Of a DNA stretch of 64,000 nt, positions 33,350 through 42,419 are shown piece after piece. The DNA is from CAZOLI01 sp964580675. GTDB lineage: Bacteria > Planctomycetota > MHYJ01 > CAYXQY01. The position numbers and the translations under genes were made by a program. Each line of letters begins with the position of its first letter. Within the stretch, counting starts at the first letter, position 1. The notes below the pieces were generated by a model. It ran no database searches. It saw only the letters and a list, made by a program, of their open reading frames with translations, and had not been told where the DNA came from. The DNA is taken from contig CAZOLI010000006.1 of NCBI GenBank assembly GCA_964580675.1, positions 60,149 to 124,148 on the forward strand, written 5' to 3'.

Positions 33350-35386
33350 ATGGATGCTGATTCCACGCCCACCCCCGCGGTGGACCAGACCATACGGGAC
33401 ATATACGGAGAACCGGAGGATGAAATTACTTCGTATCGCGGGCTGGAGCTGGATCCGTTCCAGCAGAATGCCATAGAGGCCCTCCGTCAGGGAAATTCCC
33501 TTCTCGTGAGTGCCCCCACGGGTGCGGGAAAGACACTTATCGCGGAGTACGCGCTGGAAAAGTGCATTCAGGCGAATCGGGACATCATCTATACCGCCCC
33601 CATCAAAGCCCTGAGCAACCAGAAATTTCGTGATTTTTCCAGCACCTACGGGGATCGCGTCGGCATCATGACGGGGGATGTCACCATCAACCCGGAAGCC
33701 TGTGCGCTGATTATGACCACGGAGGTATTTCGCAACACGATATTTGAGAGCCCGGAACGGTTACGAAATGTTCATTACTGTATCTTTGACGAGATTCATT
33801 ACATGGATGATCCGGCCCGGGGGACCGTCTGGGAGGAAAGCATTATTTACGCTCCCCAGCACATCCGGTTTATTTCTCTGAGTGCCACCATAAGCAATCT
33901 CAGTGGTCTGGCGGAGTGGATGAATGAAATCCGGGATACCCGTACCGAAGTTATCGAATGTGATGAACGACCGGTGCCGCTGAAACACCATCCTTACCTG
34001 CCGAAGAAACAATTCTGTACGATGGAGGAACTGGAGCGGCTGTATCATTCCAGGTCCCGGAAACAGGCCCGGTCCATCGGTCCGGGGGAACGCATTAAGT
34101 GGGAGAAAAAACTGGTGGACATCATGGAGGACCGAAATCATCTTCCGGCTCTTTACTTCGTGTTCAGCCGCCGGGGCTGCCGGGAAAAGGCCCGTCGAAA
34201 CAGTGATCGGGACCTTCTGACGAAGGCGGAGTCCGAACGTGCCGTGGACATCTTTGAAACGGCGGTGGAAAACTTTGGCATAACGTACAGCAGCAACCTC
34301 GAACTGCTGCGGAAAACCGTTCCTCGCGGCATTGCCTACCATCACGCCGGCCTCCTTCCATCACTCAAAGAAATCATCGAACGGCTTTTTACGGAGGGCC
34401 TCATAAATCTGCTGTACTGCACGGAAACCTTTGCTCTGGGCATCAACATGCCGGCAAGGTCGGTCGTGTTCGAATCCCTCCAGAAATTTGATGGAACGCA
34501 GGTGACTTACATTAAGTCTCGTGAATTTGCCCAGATGGCCGGCCGGGCCGGCCGCCGTGGGATCGACGAGGTGGGGCACGTATATCCGGTGATTGACTGG
34601 CCGGATTACGACCTCAACGCCGTCCGGGACGTTATCGAGGGAGAAATCGAACCGATTCGCAGCAAATTTGGTCTTCAGTATTCAACCATACTGAACCTGT
34701 ATCGATCCCTTCGGGAACGCATCATTGAAGCCTGTAAAAACTCCTTTATTCATTATCAATCCACCCACGAGGACGAGGATCAGTCAAAGCGGGATTACGA
34801 ACTCCGGATTGATCAGATTAAGAAAAAGCTGCAATTCCTGAAGGAGTTCAACTACATAAACGATCAGGAACTGACCAGGAAAGGCGAATTTGCTTCCCGG
34901 GTGAACGGGTACGAAATCCAGGCGGCCGAATTCCTGGCCTCCGACCTTCTCTCGAAACTATCCGAAACGGAACTAATTCTGGTCCTTGCGGCGGCCGTCT
35001 TTGAACCGAGGGGAAACCGAAATTATCCTGGTATTCACGACCCTGAATTTCGACAGGTGGCCCGGGAGGCGGATAACCTCATCAAGGCGGTGAACGTTCG
35101 GGAAAACGAACTCGGCATTAAAAAACTGACCAAAAAACCTGACTTTTCCCTTACCGGCCTCGTTTATGACTGGGGACGAGGGAGACCGTTCCATCAACTC
35201 TCCCGGGATACGGAGGCCGCGGAGGGAGATCTGGTTCGAACCCTGCGTATGACCGTCCAGCTATGCCGAATGATATACCGCAACCTGGAGCAGGACCTGA
35301 TGCTGAAACGGCGGTTGATGCAGTGTGTGGAACGCATAAACAGGGGGGTTGTGGATGCCGAAAAACAGCTGAATACCCGGATTTGA
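33350..35386 (+). CDS. Ski2/Mtr4-like DExH-box RNA helicase
   Basis: A 678-residue superfamily 2 helicase of the Ski2/Mtr4 type, likely acting on structured RNA. Motif I is S-A-P-T-G-A-G-K-T near 55-63, motif II D-E-I-H near 146-149, motif III S-A-T-I, and motif VI Q-M-A-G-R-A-G-R-R-G. The winged-helix and ratchet-like region follows, with C-terminal helices ending in C-V-E-R-I-N-R-G-V-V. The arch insertion of eukaryotic Mtr4 is absent. Such helicases are known from actinobacteria and some PVC bacteria. The frame is open to a TTG at 33320; the ATG at 33350 has AGGGA twelve bases upstream. It precedes nnrD by 86 bases. Confidence 0.9.
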   Translation: MDADSTPTPAVDQTIRDIYGEPEDEITSYRGLELDPFQQNAIEALRQGNSLLVSAPTGAGKTLIAEYALEKCIQANRDIIYTAPIKALSNQKFRDFSSTYGDRVGIMTGDVTINPEACALIMTTEVFRNTIFESPERLRNVHYCIFDEIHYMDDPARGTVWEESIIYAPQHIRFISLSATISNLSGLAEWMNEIRDTRTEVIECDERPVPLKHHPYLPKKQFCTMEELERLYHSRSRKQARSIGPGERIKWEKKLVDIMEDRNHLPALYFVFSRRGCREKARRNSDRDLLTKAESERAVDIFETAVENFGITYSSNLELLRKTVPRGIAYHHAGLLPSLKEIIERLFTEGLINLLYCTETFALGINMPARSVVFESLQKFDGTQVTYIKSREFAQMAGRAGRRGIDEVGHVYPVIDWPDYDLNAVRDVIEGEIEPIRSKFGLQYSTILNLYRSLRERIIEACKNSFIHYQSTHEDEDQSKRDYELRIDQIKKKLQFLKEFNYINDQELTRKGEFASRVNGYEIQAAEFLASDLLSKLSETELILVLAAAVFEPRGNRNYPGIHDPEFRQVAREADNLIKAVNVRENELGIKKLTKKPDFSLTGLVYDWGRGRPFHQLSRDTEAAEGDLVRTLRMTVQLCRMIYRNLEQDLMLKRRLMQCVERINRGVVDAEKQLNTRI

Positions 35387-35471
35387 ACCACTCCCGTCCC
35401 GGCGGCTGGATTCCGGGATACGGAACCGGACCTTTCTCCCGGGACGGAACGAAAAACACCGGTAATCCTGT

Positions 35472-36359
35472 ATGAAGACACACGTCATGTCCGACCTCCC
35501 AAAATTAAAAGAACGACCGGAGGACGGCCACAAGGGAACATTCGGAAAAGTAGCCGTTGTGGCCGGATCAACCGGCATGTCCGGTGCAGCCGTGCTGACG
35601 GCTGGTGGTGCCCTCCGATCCGGTTCGGGACTGGTTTACGTGGCCGTGCCGGATGCCATCCATACCATCGTTGCTTCTCAGCTTATCTGCCCCCTGGTTT
35701 ACCCGATGCCCGACACCGAAAACGGTCGGTTCAGTGAACAGGGCATCGACGATGTCCTTTCGTTTGTTGAAGACCGGGACGCCGTGGCGACCGGTCCGGG
35801 CCTTGGCACGTCCGCCTCCGTTCAAACACTCGCCGCGAAACTCGTCCAGGAAACGGAATCTCCCCTTGTGCTTGACGCGGACGGATTAAACAACATTCAG
35901 GATGATCTCGCCCTTCTTCGGAACCGGAACGCTCCATGTGTGGTGACGCCTCATCCGGGTGAATTTTCACGTCTCACCGACAAATCAATTTCCCGAATAC
36001 AGAACAACCGGTCAGAGGTCACGGAAGAGTTCGCAGGCCAGCACGGAGTGGTAACGATTCTAAAAGGAAGCAGAACGGTCGTCTCGGACGGAAACAGGAC
36101 CTGGATAAACAAAACGGGAAACCCCGGCATGGCTTCCGGTGGAACCGGAGACGTGCTTACAGGCATGATTACGTCGTTTCTCGGACGCGGCTACACTCCC
36201 TGGAACGCAGCCCGGCTTGGTGTTTACCTCCACGGTTTATCCGGTGATCTCGCCGCGGAGGAACGATCGCGGGAATCCCTTACCGCCACCGATCTGATCG
36301 ATTTCCTGCCCCGGTCTTTCCGGACGTTTAGAGGCACATCGAACGACGGGGCGGAATAA
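35472..36359 (+). CDS. nnrD: ADP-dependent NAD(P)HX dehydratase
   Basis: Repairs hydrated NADH and NADPH, a metabolite-repair enzyme of the cytoplasm. The 295 residues are the C-terminal (YjeF-like, ribokinase-fold) domain alone: G-S-T-G-M-S-G-A-A near 32-40, D-A-D-G-L-N near 137-142, T-P-H-P-G-E-F near 159-165, and the signature N-P-G-M-A-S-G-G-T-G-D-V-L-T-G near 217-231. The epimerase domain that is fused in Escherichia coli is absent, so it may be encoded elsewhere. The first ATG gives five extra residues before the second Met; either may be used. It is convergent with the DUF488 gene. Confidence 0.92.
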   Translation: MKTHVMSDLPKLKERPEDGHKGTFGKVAVVAGSTGMSGAAVLTAGGALRSGSGLVYVAVPDAIHTIVASQLICPLVYPMPDTENGRFSEQGIDDVLSFVEDRDAVATGPGLGTSASVQTLAAKLVQETESPLVLDADGLNNIQDDLALLRNRNAPCVVTPHPGEFSRLTDKSISRIQNNRSEVTEEFAGQHGVVTILKGSRTVVSDGNRTWINKTGNPGMASGGTGDVLTGMITSFLGRGYTPWNAARLGVYLHGLSGDLAAEERSRESLTATDLIDFLPRSFRTFRGTSNDGAE

Positions 36360-36391
36360 ACCGGCTTCTGAACTCGGAGGGGCCAATGATC

Positions 36392-36409
36392 GGGAACGAG
36401 GGAGTTCCC
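36392..36409. terminator. Small hairpin between convergent nnrD and DUF488 genes
   Basis: GGGAAC and GTTCCC form a 6-bp stem around a 6-base loop in the short interval between two convergent stops. There is no adjacent T run, so function as a terminator is tentative. Confidence 0.3.
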
Positions 36410-36443
36410 ATACGCCAGGATCTCCGTATTCTCCGTTCGTCCG

Positions 36444-36989
36444 TCAATCTTCGTAGGAAACACGGCGATCCTCGATTGAGGCAAAATCACGCAGTTCGTG
36501 CTTCGTGCAGCTTCCCGGGGACGAAATGTGGTAGACCGTCCAGTCGTGCGCGACAAGATAATCGGCAATAATCTGACGGTGACACCTCCGGTAATACCCT
36601 TCCGCACATAGAAATGCCGTCCGGTGATGCCGGGCCAATTCCATGAGGCCTTTCAGGGCCTCCTGAAATGACGCCGTCCGGGCGTAGGCGGCGTACTGTT
36701 TAAACCCATCCGCCTTCCATCCACCGATTTTATCCTCGTTCTCCTGGGATCCGACGTAACCCCCGAGCCCGTCACCGAATGTTTCGTAACGGATGCTCTG
36801 CTCGGACAGATAGGACGACATGTTGCCACTGTTGAAGTGAGGAAATTTCCGTGAGGAAGGATAACGTCTTACGTCCGCAACGGCTTCGATGTCGTGTCCA
36901 AACAGAACCTCGAGAAACTGCTGCCGGTCCCGATCCGAATGTCCGATGGAATAAATCTTCTTTCCGTGGCTTCCTTCTTTTGTCGCCAT
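36444..36989 (-). CDS. DUF488 family protein
   Basis: A 181-residue cytoplasmic protein of the DUF488 family, function not established. Characteristic are I-Y-S-I-G-H-S-D near residue 12, A-D-V-R-R-Y-P-S-S near 38-46, F-P-H-F-N-S (usually P-x-F), and F-L-C-A-E-G-Y-Y-R-R-C-H-R near 125-137 with the conserved Cys pair and CHR. Compared with usual members, the H-S-N-R block reads H-S-D-R. It lies 9 bases downstream of the lipoprotein gene at 36999-37700. Confidence 0.9.
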   Translation of the reverse strand: MATKEGSHGKKIYSIGHSDRDRQQFLEVLFGHDIEAVADVRRYPSSRKFPHFNSGNMSSYLSEQSIRYETFGDGLGGYVGSQENEDKIGGWKADGFKQYAAYARTASFQEALKGLMELARHHRTAFLCAEGYYRRCHRQIIADYLVAHDWTVYHISSPGSCTKHELRDFASIEDRRVSYED

Positions 36990-36998
36990 CTGTTATGG

Positions 36999-37700
36999 CT
37001 AATTGTATCGCCCTTCAAAAGGCAGAACCAGTTCGTGTTCCACGCCGGTGTGGACCACTTCCAGTGTCAGGTGAAGCTGAACGGGGTCCTGAATTTTCCC
37101 GGAAAAATATAGAATGCCGAGGGCGTGGGAGTTTGGCTGTATTTCCCGGTTTTCCAGGTTGCCGTTGCGGAGTTCCTCGGTTAACCGTTTTCGGGTTTTC
37201 CCCGCGGCGGTTTCCTTTGTCTCGCTTTTCCGCGCCTTCCCAATCACGGATTCATCCGTAATCATTCCAACGGCGAAGCCCTCGAGTTGATTGGTGGCCG
37301 ATTCATCGTAATTTACGGAAAAATCACCACCGGCCCGGTTGTACTCCAGGAGAGTTCGGTACACATCCCGGGAATTCGGAACATTCCAGAGGACACCGGA
37401 TTTCCCCTTGAGAAACGTCTGTTTGGGAAGCACCTTCAGTGGAGAAGGTTTCTTGTTCTGTACCACAATGAAGATAGGTACAATGCCGGCCTTCCGGATG
37501 TCGAAGCCAAATGCTTTCCGGGTCTCCTTTCGGTTGTAATACACCTCCGCGCCGGCAACGATATCGACCCCAACTTTTCGTGCATTCCTGTAAGAGGAAG
37601 GCTTCTTGAACGGAATGTGGTCGGTCTCCTCCGGCATGGCACAACCGAGGACCAGACCAAGAAACAGAACGGCAACGAGTACTCGATGGTACGATGGCAT
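36999..37700 (-). CDS. Unknown lipoprotein
   Basis: A 233-residue lipoprotein, with a signal peptide ending in the lipobox G-L-V-L-G-C at residues 15-20 and the mature start C-A-M-P-E-E. The mature part has beta-strands around residues 50-150 (V-Y-Y-N-R-K-E-T-R, I-V-P-I-F-I-V-V-Q-N-K), a Lys/Thr/Arg-rich helix near 165-190, and final strands. It resembles an Ig-like or DUF4352-type fold only in outline; I do not recognise a family. A substrate for the Lol system encoded at 6920-8945. Divergent from cspA. Confidence 0.75.
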   Translation of the reverse strand: MPSYHRVLVAVLFLGLVLGCAMPEETDHIPFKKPSSYRNARKVGVDIVAGAEVYYNRKETRKAFGFDIRKAGIVPIFIVVQNKKPSPLKVLPKQTFLKGKSGVLWNVPNSRDVYRTLLEYNRAGGDFSVNYDESATNQLEGFAVGMITDESVIGKARKSETKETAAGKTRKRLTEELRNGNLENREIQPNSHALGILYFSGKIQDPVQLHLTLEVVHTGVEHELVLPFEGRYN

Positions 37701-38098
37701 TGAGAAGGCCTCCGTTATGATGTCTGGAAATTACCCCGATCGACAATCCATTCACCGTTCGTTATACCGGGACAATTCACGAAAATCAAGAATATTTCCC
37801 CCTGGAACGCAACATTATTCAGGGGGGGATTCCTCCCGGAAATGAAACCGTTGTTTGTAACCCGGCCCGGTCCGGGTGTAAAATTAATATTACATTCGTA
37901 AAACAGGGATGTCCGGATATCGGAGATGTACTTGACCTTAACGGTCGTTTCCGAACGCCGGTTCGTTCCCCTGCTTTTTCGAATACGTATTGATTCGTTT
38001 TTCAAACCGGTCCGTCCGGTGTGCGAACCCGGGACAGAATGTCCCAGGTACGCTGCCGCACGAGCCGTTACGTTTTACGATCGTTCACGAGAAAGACC
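37701..38098. other. 398-base divergent region with the cspA leader
   Basis: No gene seen. It lies between the lipoprotein gene and cspA. Cold-shock genes commonly have long structured leaders, and the space allows for one. AT-rich patches lie near 37880-37900, but no clear promoter was picked out. Confidence 0.4.
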
Positions 38099-38302
38099 AT
38101 GCCTACTGGAACAGTCAAATGGTTTGACGAAGACAAGGGATACGGATTCATCGAACCGGAAGACGGAGGAGACGACCTGTTTGTTCATTACTCCGACATC
38201 TCCGGAACGGGCTTTAAAACCCTCGAAGAAGGACAGACCGTAGAGTACGAAGAAACGGAAGGGGACCAGGGACCGAAAGCCGAAAACGTGGAAGTTAACT
38301 AA
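38099..38302 (+). CDS. cspA: Cold-shock protein
   Basis: A 67-residue nucleic-acid-binding OB-fold protein that melts RNA structure. Both RNA-binding motifs are intact: K-G-Y-G-F-I-E-P near residues 14-21 and D-D-L-F-V-H-Y near 27-33. The start W-F-D-E-D follows V-K. The ATG at 38099 is chosen because upstream codons do not align with the family; AGAAAGA gives a weak ribosome site. The end, K-A-E-N-V-E-V-N, is typical. The assignment to CspA rather than another paralogue is conventional. Confidence 0.95.
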   Translation: MPTGTVKWFDEDKGYGFIEPEDGGDDLFVHYSDISGTGFKTLEEGQTVEYEETEGDQGPKAENVEVN

Positions 38303-38346
38303 CCGGCCCCCCTCATACCTCCGGCAACGTTCATTTCCCACACATA

Positions 38347-38392
38347 GGGTTCGGAGCGGACATCGTCTGTCCGTTCCGGTACCCACGTGGGT
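38347..38392 (+). terminator. Long hairpin downstream of cspA
   Basis: CGGAGCGGACA (38352-38362) pairs with TGTCCGTTCCG (38368-38378), with one G-T, around a 5-base loop. Outer GGGT and ACCC extend it. ACCCACGTGGGT (38381-38392) is a second palindrome sharing the ACCC. A short T-rich run follows, but there is no clear poly-T. Confidence 0.5.
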
Positions 38393-38528
38393 GTTATCAC
38401 GTAAATTCCCCTCTTCCTTCAGGGAGTCCTTTACCCTTTACTCCTGACAGGTAAAAATCATTAACCCGTTCTCAAACCGGACCAGTATCGTCCGGGAAGG
38501 TTTTTGCTGTATTTCTTCCCGGAATGGA

Positions 38529-40625
38529 TTACTTCCAGTAATACGCTGAATTGCCGGAGGAAGCCCCGGATTCCCGCCTCCGGTTCTTCTCTCTTCTGTC
38601 GGAGGTTACGTCCGGAAGGGGATGCCATTCATCATCCCTCCGGAATTCCTGGAGCTGTTCAAGGTCCGGAGACAACGCCGCCATCAGTTCCTCCTGTAAT
38701 TCACGTAGACTTCCTTCGTTCGGTCCGTTTTCACTGACGGGTTGCAACAGCTGACGGCGGCTGTCAATCCACGAACAAATCGGACAGGTCATCCCGCTAC
38801 CCGGTTCCTCCGGGAAGACCAGAAATCCACAGGCCGGACAGGTATAATCCCGGTCCCGGTCCGGGGATTCCGACACAAGCAAATACCCGGTCTGGTCCGC
38901 CACCTGAAGCAACTTCACCCGGTCTGCGCCCTGGAGCAATTCCTCCGTTGATCGAGCCGCCTCCGCCAATTCCTCCGTCCATTGGTCGGGGGACAGGTCC
39001 GACATTGCCTTCAACGCCGCCACCCGGACGCGTGCGTCGTGATAGGTTAAGGCCTCCCTGATTTCCTCCCGCGACGACGCTGAATCGACTTTTCCGATAT
39101 GACGTACGGCACTGGCATACACCAGATCTCGTTTTGTGCGAAGTCCGGGTTCATGTTTGCCCGGTTGATCCTCCCGATCTCCACCGGTCCGGGTTCGCAG
39201 TTCCGTTACGACGTCCCGAAGCCTCTGAAGGTGTTTTTCCTCACCGTACTCCCCGACCACTTCCACCGCCTGAACCCCGGGGTCATCCGAAAGACAGGTC
39301 TCCACAACGTCCGGCACGAGTTTCCTGCGACCGTCCTCCCGTATGATCGATAGCACGAGGTCACGTACCGGTTTTTTCTCGAGACCATCGCGAAGCACGC
39401 CTTCCGTCTCCACACGCTCGCGAGCGGATCGTACCTTTTTCAGGAGACGGTCCCGACCGGGCCACTCCGGAGCAAACTCCTCGAGAAATGAATTTACATT
39501 TACCAGACCATAGAGAACCCAGACATCCCGATCACGTTCGGTGAGGATATCAAGGTACAACTCAAGCAGATCCTGACCACTTTCCATCCGCTTCAGTTCC
39601 CCAGCAGGTTCCGGTTCCAGGAGAAGGGACTCCATAAAACGAACCACGGCACGAAACAGGCGATCGTCGGATCTGGCCTTCCCGAAAAGTTCAAACAAAT
39701 CCAGGTGCCGGAGACAAATTTGAACGACCTCATGTCGGACACCGGATGTATTTTCCATGCCATGAATCAAAATTAACCGGGGAACCTCCTCCCGATCCAC
39801 CAGTTTCGTTTCCTCGAGAATGACTTCAATCAGGCGCACCACTCCCCAGCCCTGTACCACCGGTAACAGCTCAACAAGCTGGTCACGATAGGAGGGTTCC
39901 GTTTCCGATTCCCGCAGGAAAACATGTGCCACGTAAACGGTGAACTCGGGATGTCTTGCAAAAATCTCCAGGTCGCTTCGCTCCCGTTCGGTCAGGTCAA
40001 ACGTACCCAGACAGATGCCGAGTTTAACGGCCTCCGTGTCACCGGAATTCCGGGCGAGTTCCCAGAATCGATGTCGAACGAGCGGCGTAATTTCGACCCG
40101 CTCCATGCGTTCGTACAGCAGCGGCAGGCTTGAGATGGCGGAGGTGTCCGACAGCGCTTCCTCCAGTTCGGACCAGTCCGTAATCTCACCAACGTTCACC
40201 CGTTCCACCGCATTCCGCAGGTGATGCCACTCTTCCTCCCCTTCTTCGGTACCGCCAAATAGGGCATCCATGGCTCCCGGTACGTAACGGACGTCTTCCA
40301 CGGACCCGGTGATCGATTCGAGAACCCCTTCGGGAAGAGGCTCGTCGGGGTTGGACTCAACGGCCTTCCTGATTCGTCGAAAAAGAGAATCCGGAGCTCT
40401 CGGCCGGAGTCGAAGCAGGCGGAATCCCAAAATGATCAGCAAACAAAAAAGAGCCAGTTTGACCATCGATCGAAGGAATCGCTCCCAACCCGTCGTCTGC
40501 CGGAACGCAATGATCGCTCCCGGTGCGTCCGGAAACAACAACCCATAAAAATACCAGAGAAGCAGGAACCCCCCGATAACAATGGCCAGGCCTCCGGCCA
40601 AATTACGATAAAATCTCTGGGTCAT
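38529..40625 (-). CDS. Membrane protein with HEAT-like repeats and Cys-rich CPCC domain
   Basis: A 698-residue protein. Two membrane segments lie near residues 12-32 and 50-68. A long cytoplasmic or periplasmic region of acidic helical repeats follows to about residue 580. Near 600-650 is a Cys-rich CPCC-type module: Y-T-C-P-A-C-G-F-L-V-F, C-P-I-C-S-W-I-D-S, then N-E-G-S-L-R-E-L-Q-E. This normally reads C-P-C-C-G-Y and C-P-I-C-F-W. The last 40 residues are basic and Ser-rich. Function unknown. CPCC proteins are usually small and alone, so the fusion to a membrane-repeat protein is unusual. Confidence 0.75.
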   Translation of the reverse strand: MTQRFYRNLAGGLAIVIGGFLLLWYFYGLLFPDAPGAIIAFRQTTGWERFLRSMVKLALFCLLIILGFRLLRLRPRAPDSLFRRIRKAVESNPDEPLPEGVLESITGSVEDVRYVPGAMDALFGGTEEGEEEWHHLRNAVERVNVGEITDWSELEEALSDTSAISSLPLLYERMERVEITPLVRHRFWELARNSGDTEAVKLGICLGTFDLTERERSDLEIFARHPEFTVYVAHVFLRESETEPSYRDQLVELLPVVQGWGVVRLIEVILEETKLVDREEVPRLILIHGMENTSGVRHEVVQICLRHLDLFELFGKARSDDRLFRAVVRFMESLLLEPEPAGELKRMESGQDLLELYLDILTERDRDVWVLYGLVNVNSFLEEFAPEWPGRDRLLKKVRSARERVETEGVLRDGLEKKPVRDLVLSIIREDGRRKLVPDVVETCLSDDPGVQAVEVVGEYGEEKHLQRLRDVVTELRTRTGGDREDQPGKHEPGLRTKRDLVYASAVRHIGKVDSASSREEIREALTYHDARVRVAALKAMSDLSPDQWTEELAEAARSTEELLQGADRVKLLQVADQTGYLLVSESPDRDRDYTCPACGFLVFPEEPGSGMTCPICSWIDSRRQLLQPVSENGPNEGSLRELQEELMAALSPDLEQLQEFRRDDEWHPLPDVTSDRREKNRRRESGASSGNSAYYWK

Positions 40626-41048
40626 TTCTGTATTCGGTGATCAACCTTATAAACACCGATCCGGTATCCGTGATTTTGTGCCCCTTCCGGTTGTCTCGCC
40701 GGTTCTTGTTCAATAAACGTTACCACCCAATCCGGATATGAAACAGGGCAAACATATTCAGCTCATCCGATTCTGCATCCCTTCGTCCACGGGGAGAAGG
40801 TGGATTGCCGTTTTCGTCTCCAACCGGTAAACCGATCGGGTTTTTCCAGACCGTCACCGGCACTGATCTTTATCGGCAGAAGAGACCTGTGATTTTTGGT
40901 GGTCGGCACCGGTATGGGGTGGGGTCTCTGGTCGGACCCCACCGCTCTTTACCGAAACGTGGGAGGAAGCTGAAGTTACTGATGGGTGGTGTGATACGGC
41001 ACCGGGGAGGACGAGAAAGCCATCATGCAGAAAGGGGCTTCACAGCAA
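40626..41048. other. 423-base intergenic region with a strong hairpin
   Basis: No gene seen. GGTGGGGTC (40918-40926) and GACCCCACC (40935-40943) form a perfect 9-bp stem about 105 bases past the PDZ-protein stop. It could end that transcript, although no T run follows. Confidence 0.4.
40918..40943 (-). terminator. Perfect 9-bp hairpin downstream of the PDZ gene
   Basis: The stem is perfect and GC-rich with an 8-base loop. It lies downstream of a minus-strand stop with no other gene between. The absence of a T run leaves its role open. Confidence 0.4.
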
Positions 41049-42278
41049 TCAATAATCTTTGCTCCGGGAGGAATCTTTCTTATCCTCCTTTTCTCGCCTT
41101 TTATTTTTGTCCTCACCGGTTCCGGAGGAATACGCCGAAGGATCTCCGGAAATGACCTGTTCTTCTCCGGATCGATACACCGTGATCCGAATCGGGTTCC
41201 CCGTTTCCATGCCTTCACGGAGAAGCGTTCTCACGTGATTTGATGATCGTACCGTTGTTCCATTGACCGATATGATCACATCCCACTCCTGCAAACCGAC
41301 CCGATCAAGAACGTGGTTCGATCTGACGTCGCGAACCACAATGCCGGCATTATCGGAAAGGTTGAGCTGGTGGCGAAGAGCAGGATCCGGCTCCTCAAAC
41401 GTTGCGCCGAGAGACGTCTTGTTCGTTTCGTCTTCTTCCCGCCGCAGGCCATCAAATTGTTTCCTTAACTTTTTGAACTCCTTCTGTAACTCCTTCTGAA
41501 GTTCGCCAAAAGACCGGGGTTCCGGAAATTCAGGACCGAACTCAAAGGGCTCGAATGGCTTAAAGGATTCGTCAAACTCGTTCAGCCATTTTTGCATCTG
41601 TTTCTCAAATTTTTTCAGTGGTTTTTTTCCCCGTTCACCGAAATTCTTCTCTGGTTCGATCCCACCGGGTCGGCTCAACCGGAACGAGAATCCGGATGAT
41701 TGTTCAATGTTGTATTTTTTTGCGATGTCCGGGTATCTCTTCCGGAACTTCTTCACCGATTCCGCGCGATAGGTCTCTTCCTTTGTTTTACCATTTTTCC
41801 GGCGCCGAACCCGAACTGTTACGGGCCCTTTTTTGCCTTCTCGGGTGATCCGAACCGTCTCCCCATCCGGTCCTCTAATAATACGGGTGGTCTGCACGTC
41901 AAGCTGTTCGCGAAGAGATGGCGTGTCCGGAGTGTCCGGTTTTCGTTCATCCGATCCTTCCTTCTTAATTCGGGATATGGCGTCGTTAATTCGCCAGAGA
42001 ACTTCGGGATCTCTGGTATTCTCTCGTGCTTTTTTCAGTGCATCAAGGGCCGGTTTACCGATTTCTACAAGGGCTCTCGTCGCTTTTTCCCGAACCTCAC
42101 GTGAGTCATCACCGAGTTTTTCAATCAGATCCTGAATCCGGCCATCCGTTTTCTCCGTGTTCGGGTTCGGTTTGGATGATCCGGAATCTTCCTGAGAAAC
42201 AATGCTCGGAGGGAATGAAACGAGAAGTGAAACCGCCATGAGAATAGTCGTAACAAATATGGCCGTGTGTTTTTTCAT
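41049..42278 (-). CDS. Exported PDZ-domain protein with HEAT-like motif
   Basis: A 409-residue exported protein. After a signal peptide (residues 1-28) comes a HEAT-like repeat at about 45-105 with V-R-E-K-A-T-R-A-L-V-E-I-G-K-P-A-L-D-A-L, the motif also found at 22850-24208 and 24246-26630. A central basic, Pro-rich and helical stretch follows. A PDZ domain lies near 305-385: A-G-I-V-V-R-D-V, V-G-L-Q-E-W-D-V-I-I-S-V-N-G, R-I-T-V-Y-R. A charged tail ends the protein. No trypsin-like protease domain is fused, so it is an adaptor or binding protein rather than a DegP protease. It lies downstream of the Hsp20 hairpin. Confidence 0.82.
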   Translation of the reverse strand: MKKHTAIFVTTILMAVSLLVSFPPSIVSQEDSGSSKPNPNTEKTDGRIQDLIEKLGDDSREVREKATRALVEIGKPALDALKKARENTRDPEVLWRINDAISRIKKEGSDERKPDTPDTPSLREQLDVQTTRIIRGPDGETVRITREGKKGPVTVRVRRRKNGKTKEETYRAESVKKFRKRYPDIAKKYNIEQSSGFSFRLSRPGGIEPEKNFGERGKKPLKKFEKQMQKWLNEFDESFKPFEPFEFGPEFPEPRSFGELQKELQKEFKKLRKQFDGLRREEDETNKTSLGATFEEPDPALRHQLNLSDNAGIVVRDVRSNHVLDRVGLQEWDVIISVNGTTVRSSNHVRTLLREGMETGNPIRITVYRSGEEQVISGDPSAYSSGTGEDKNKRREKEDKKDSSRSKDY

Positions 42279-42419
42279 GATCGGTATTTTGGAATATAGT
42301 TTCAGAAATTCATCGTTAATCTCTTATGAACCGCAGGTATACACAATTGTTAATTATTCAGGAAAACGGGAGGCGGATCGATACCCGCCAGGGCAAAAGG
42401 GAGGATTCGTTCCGCCTCC

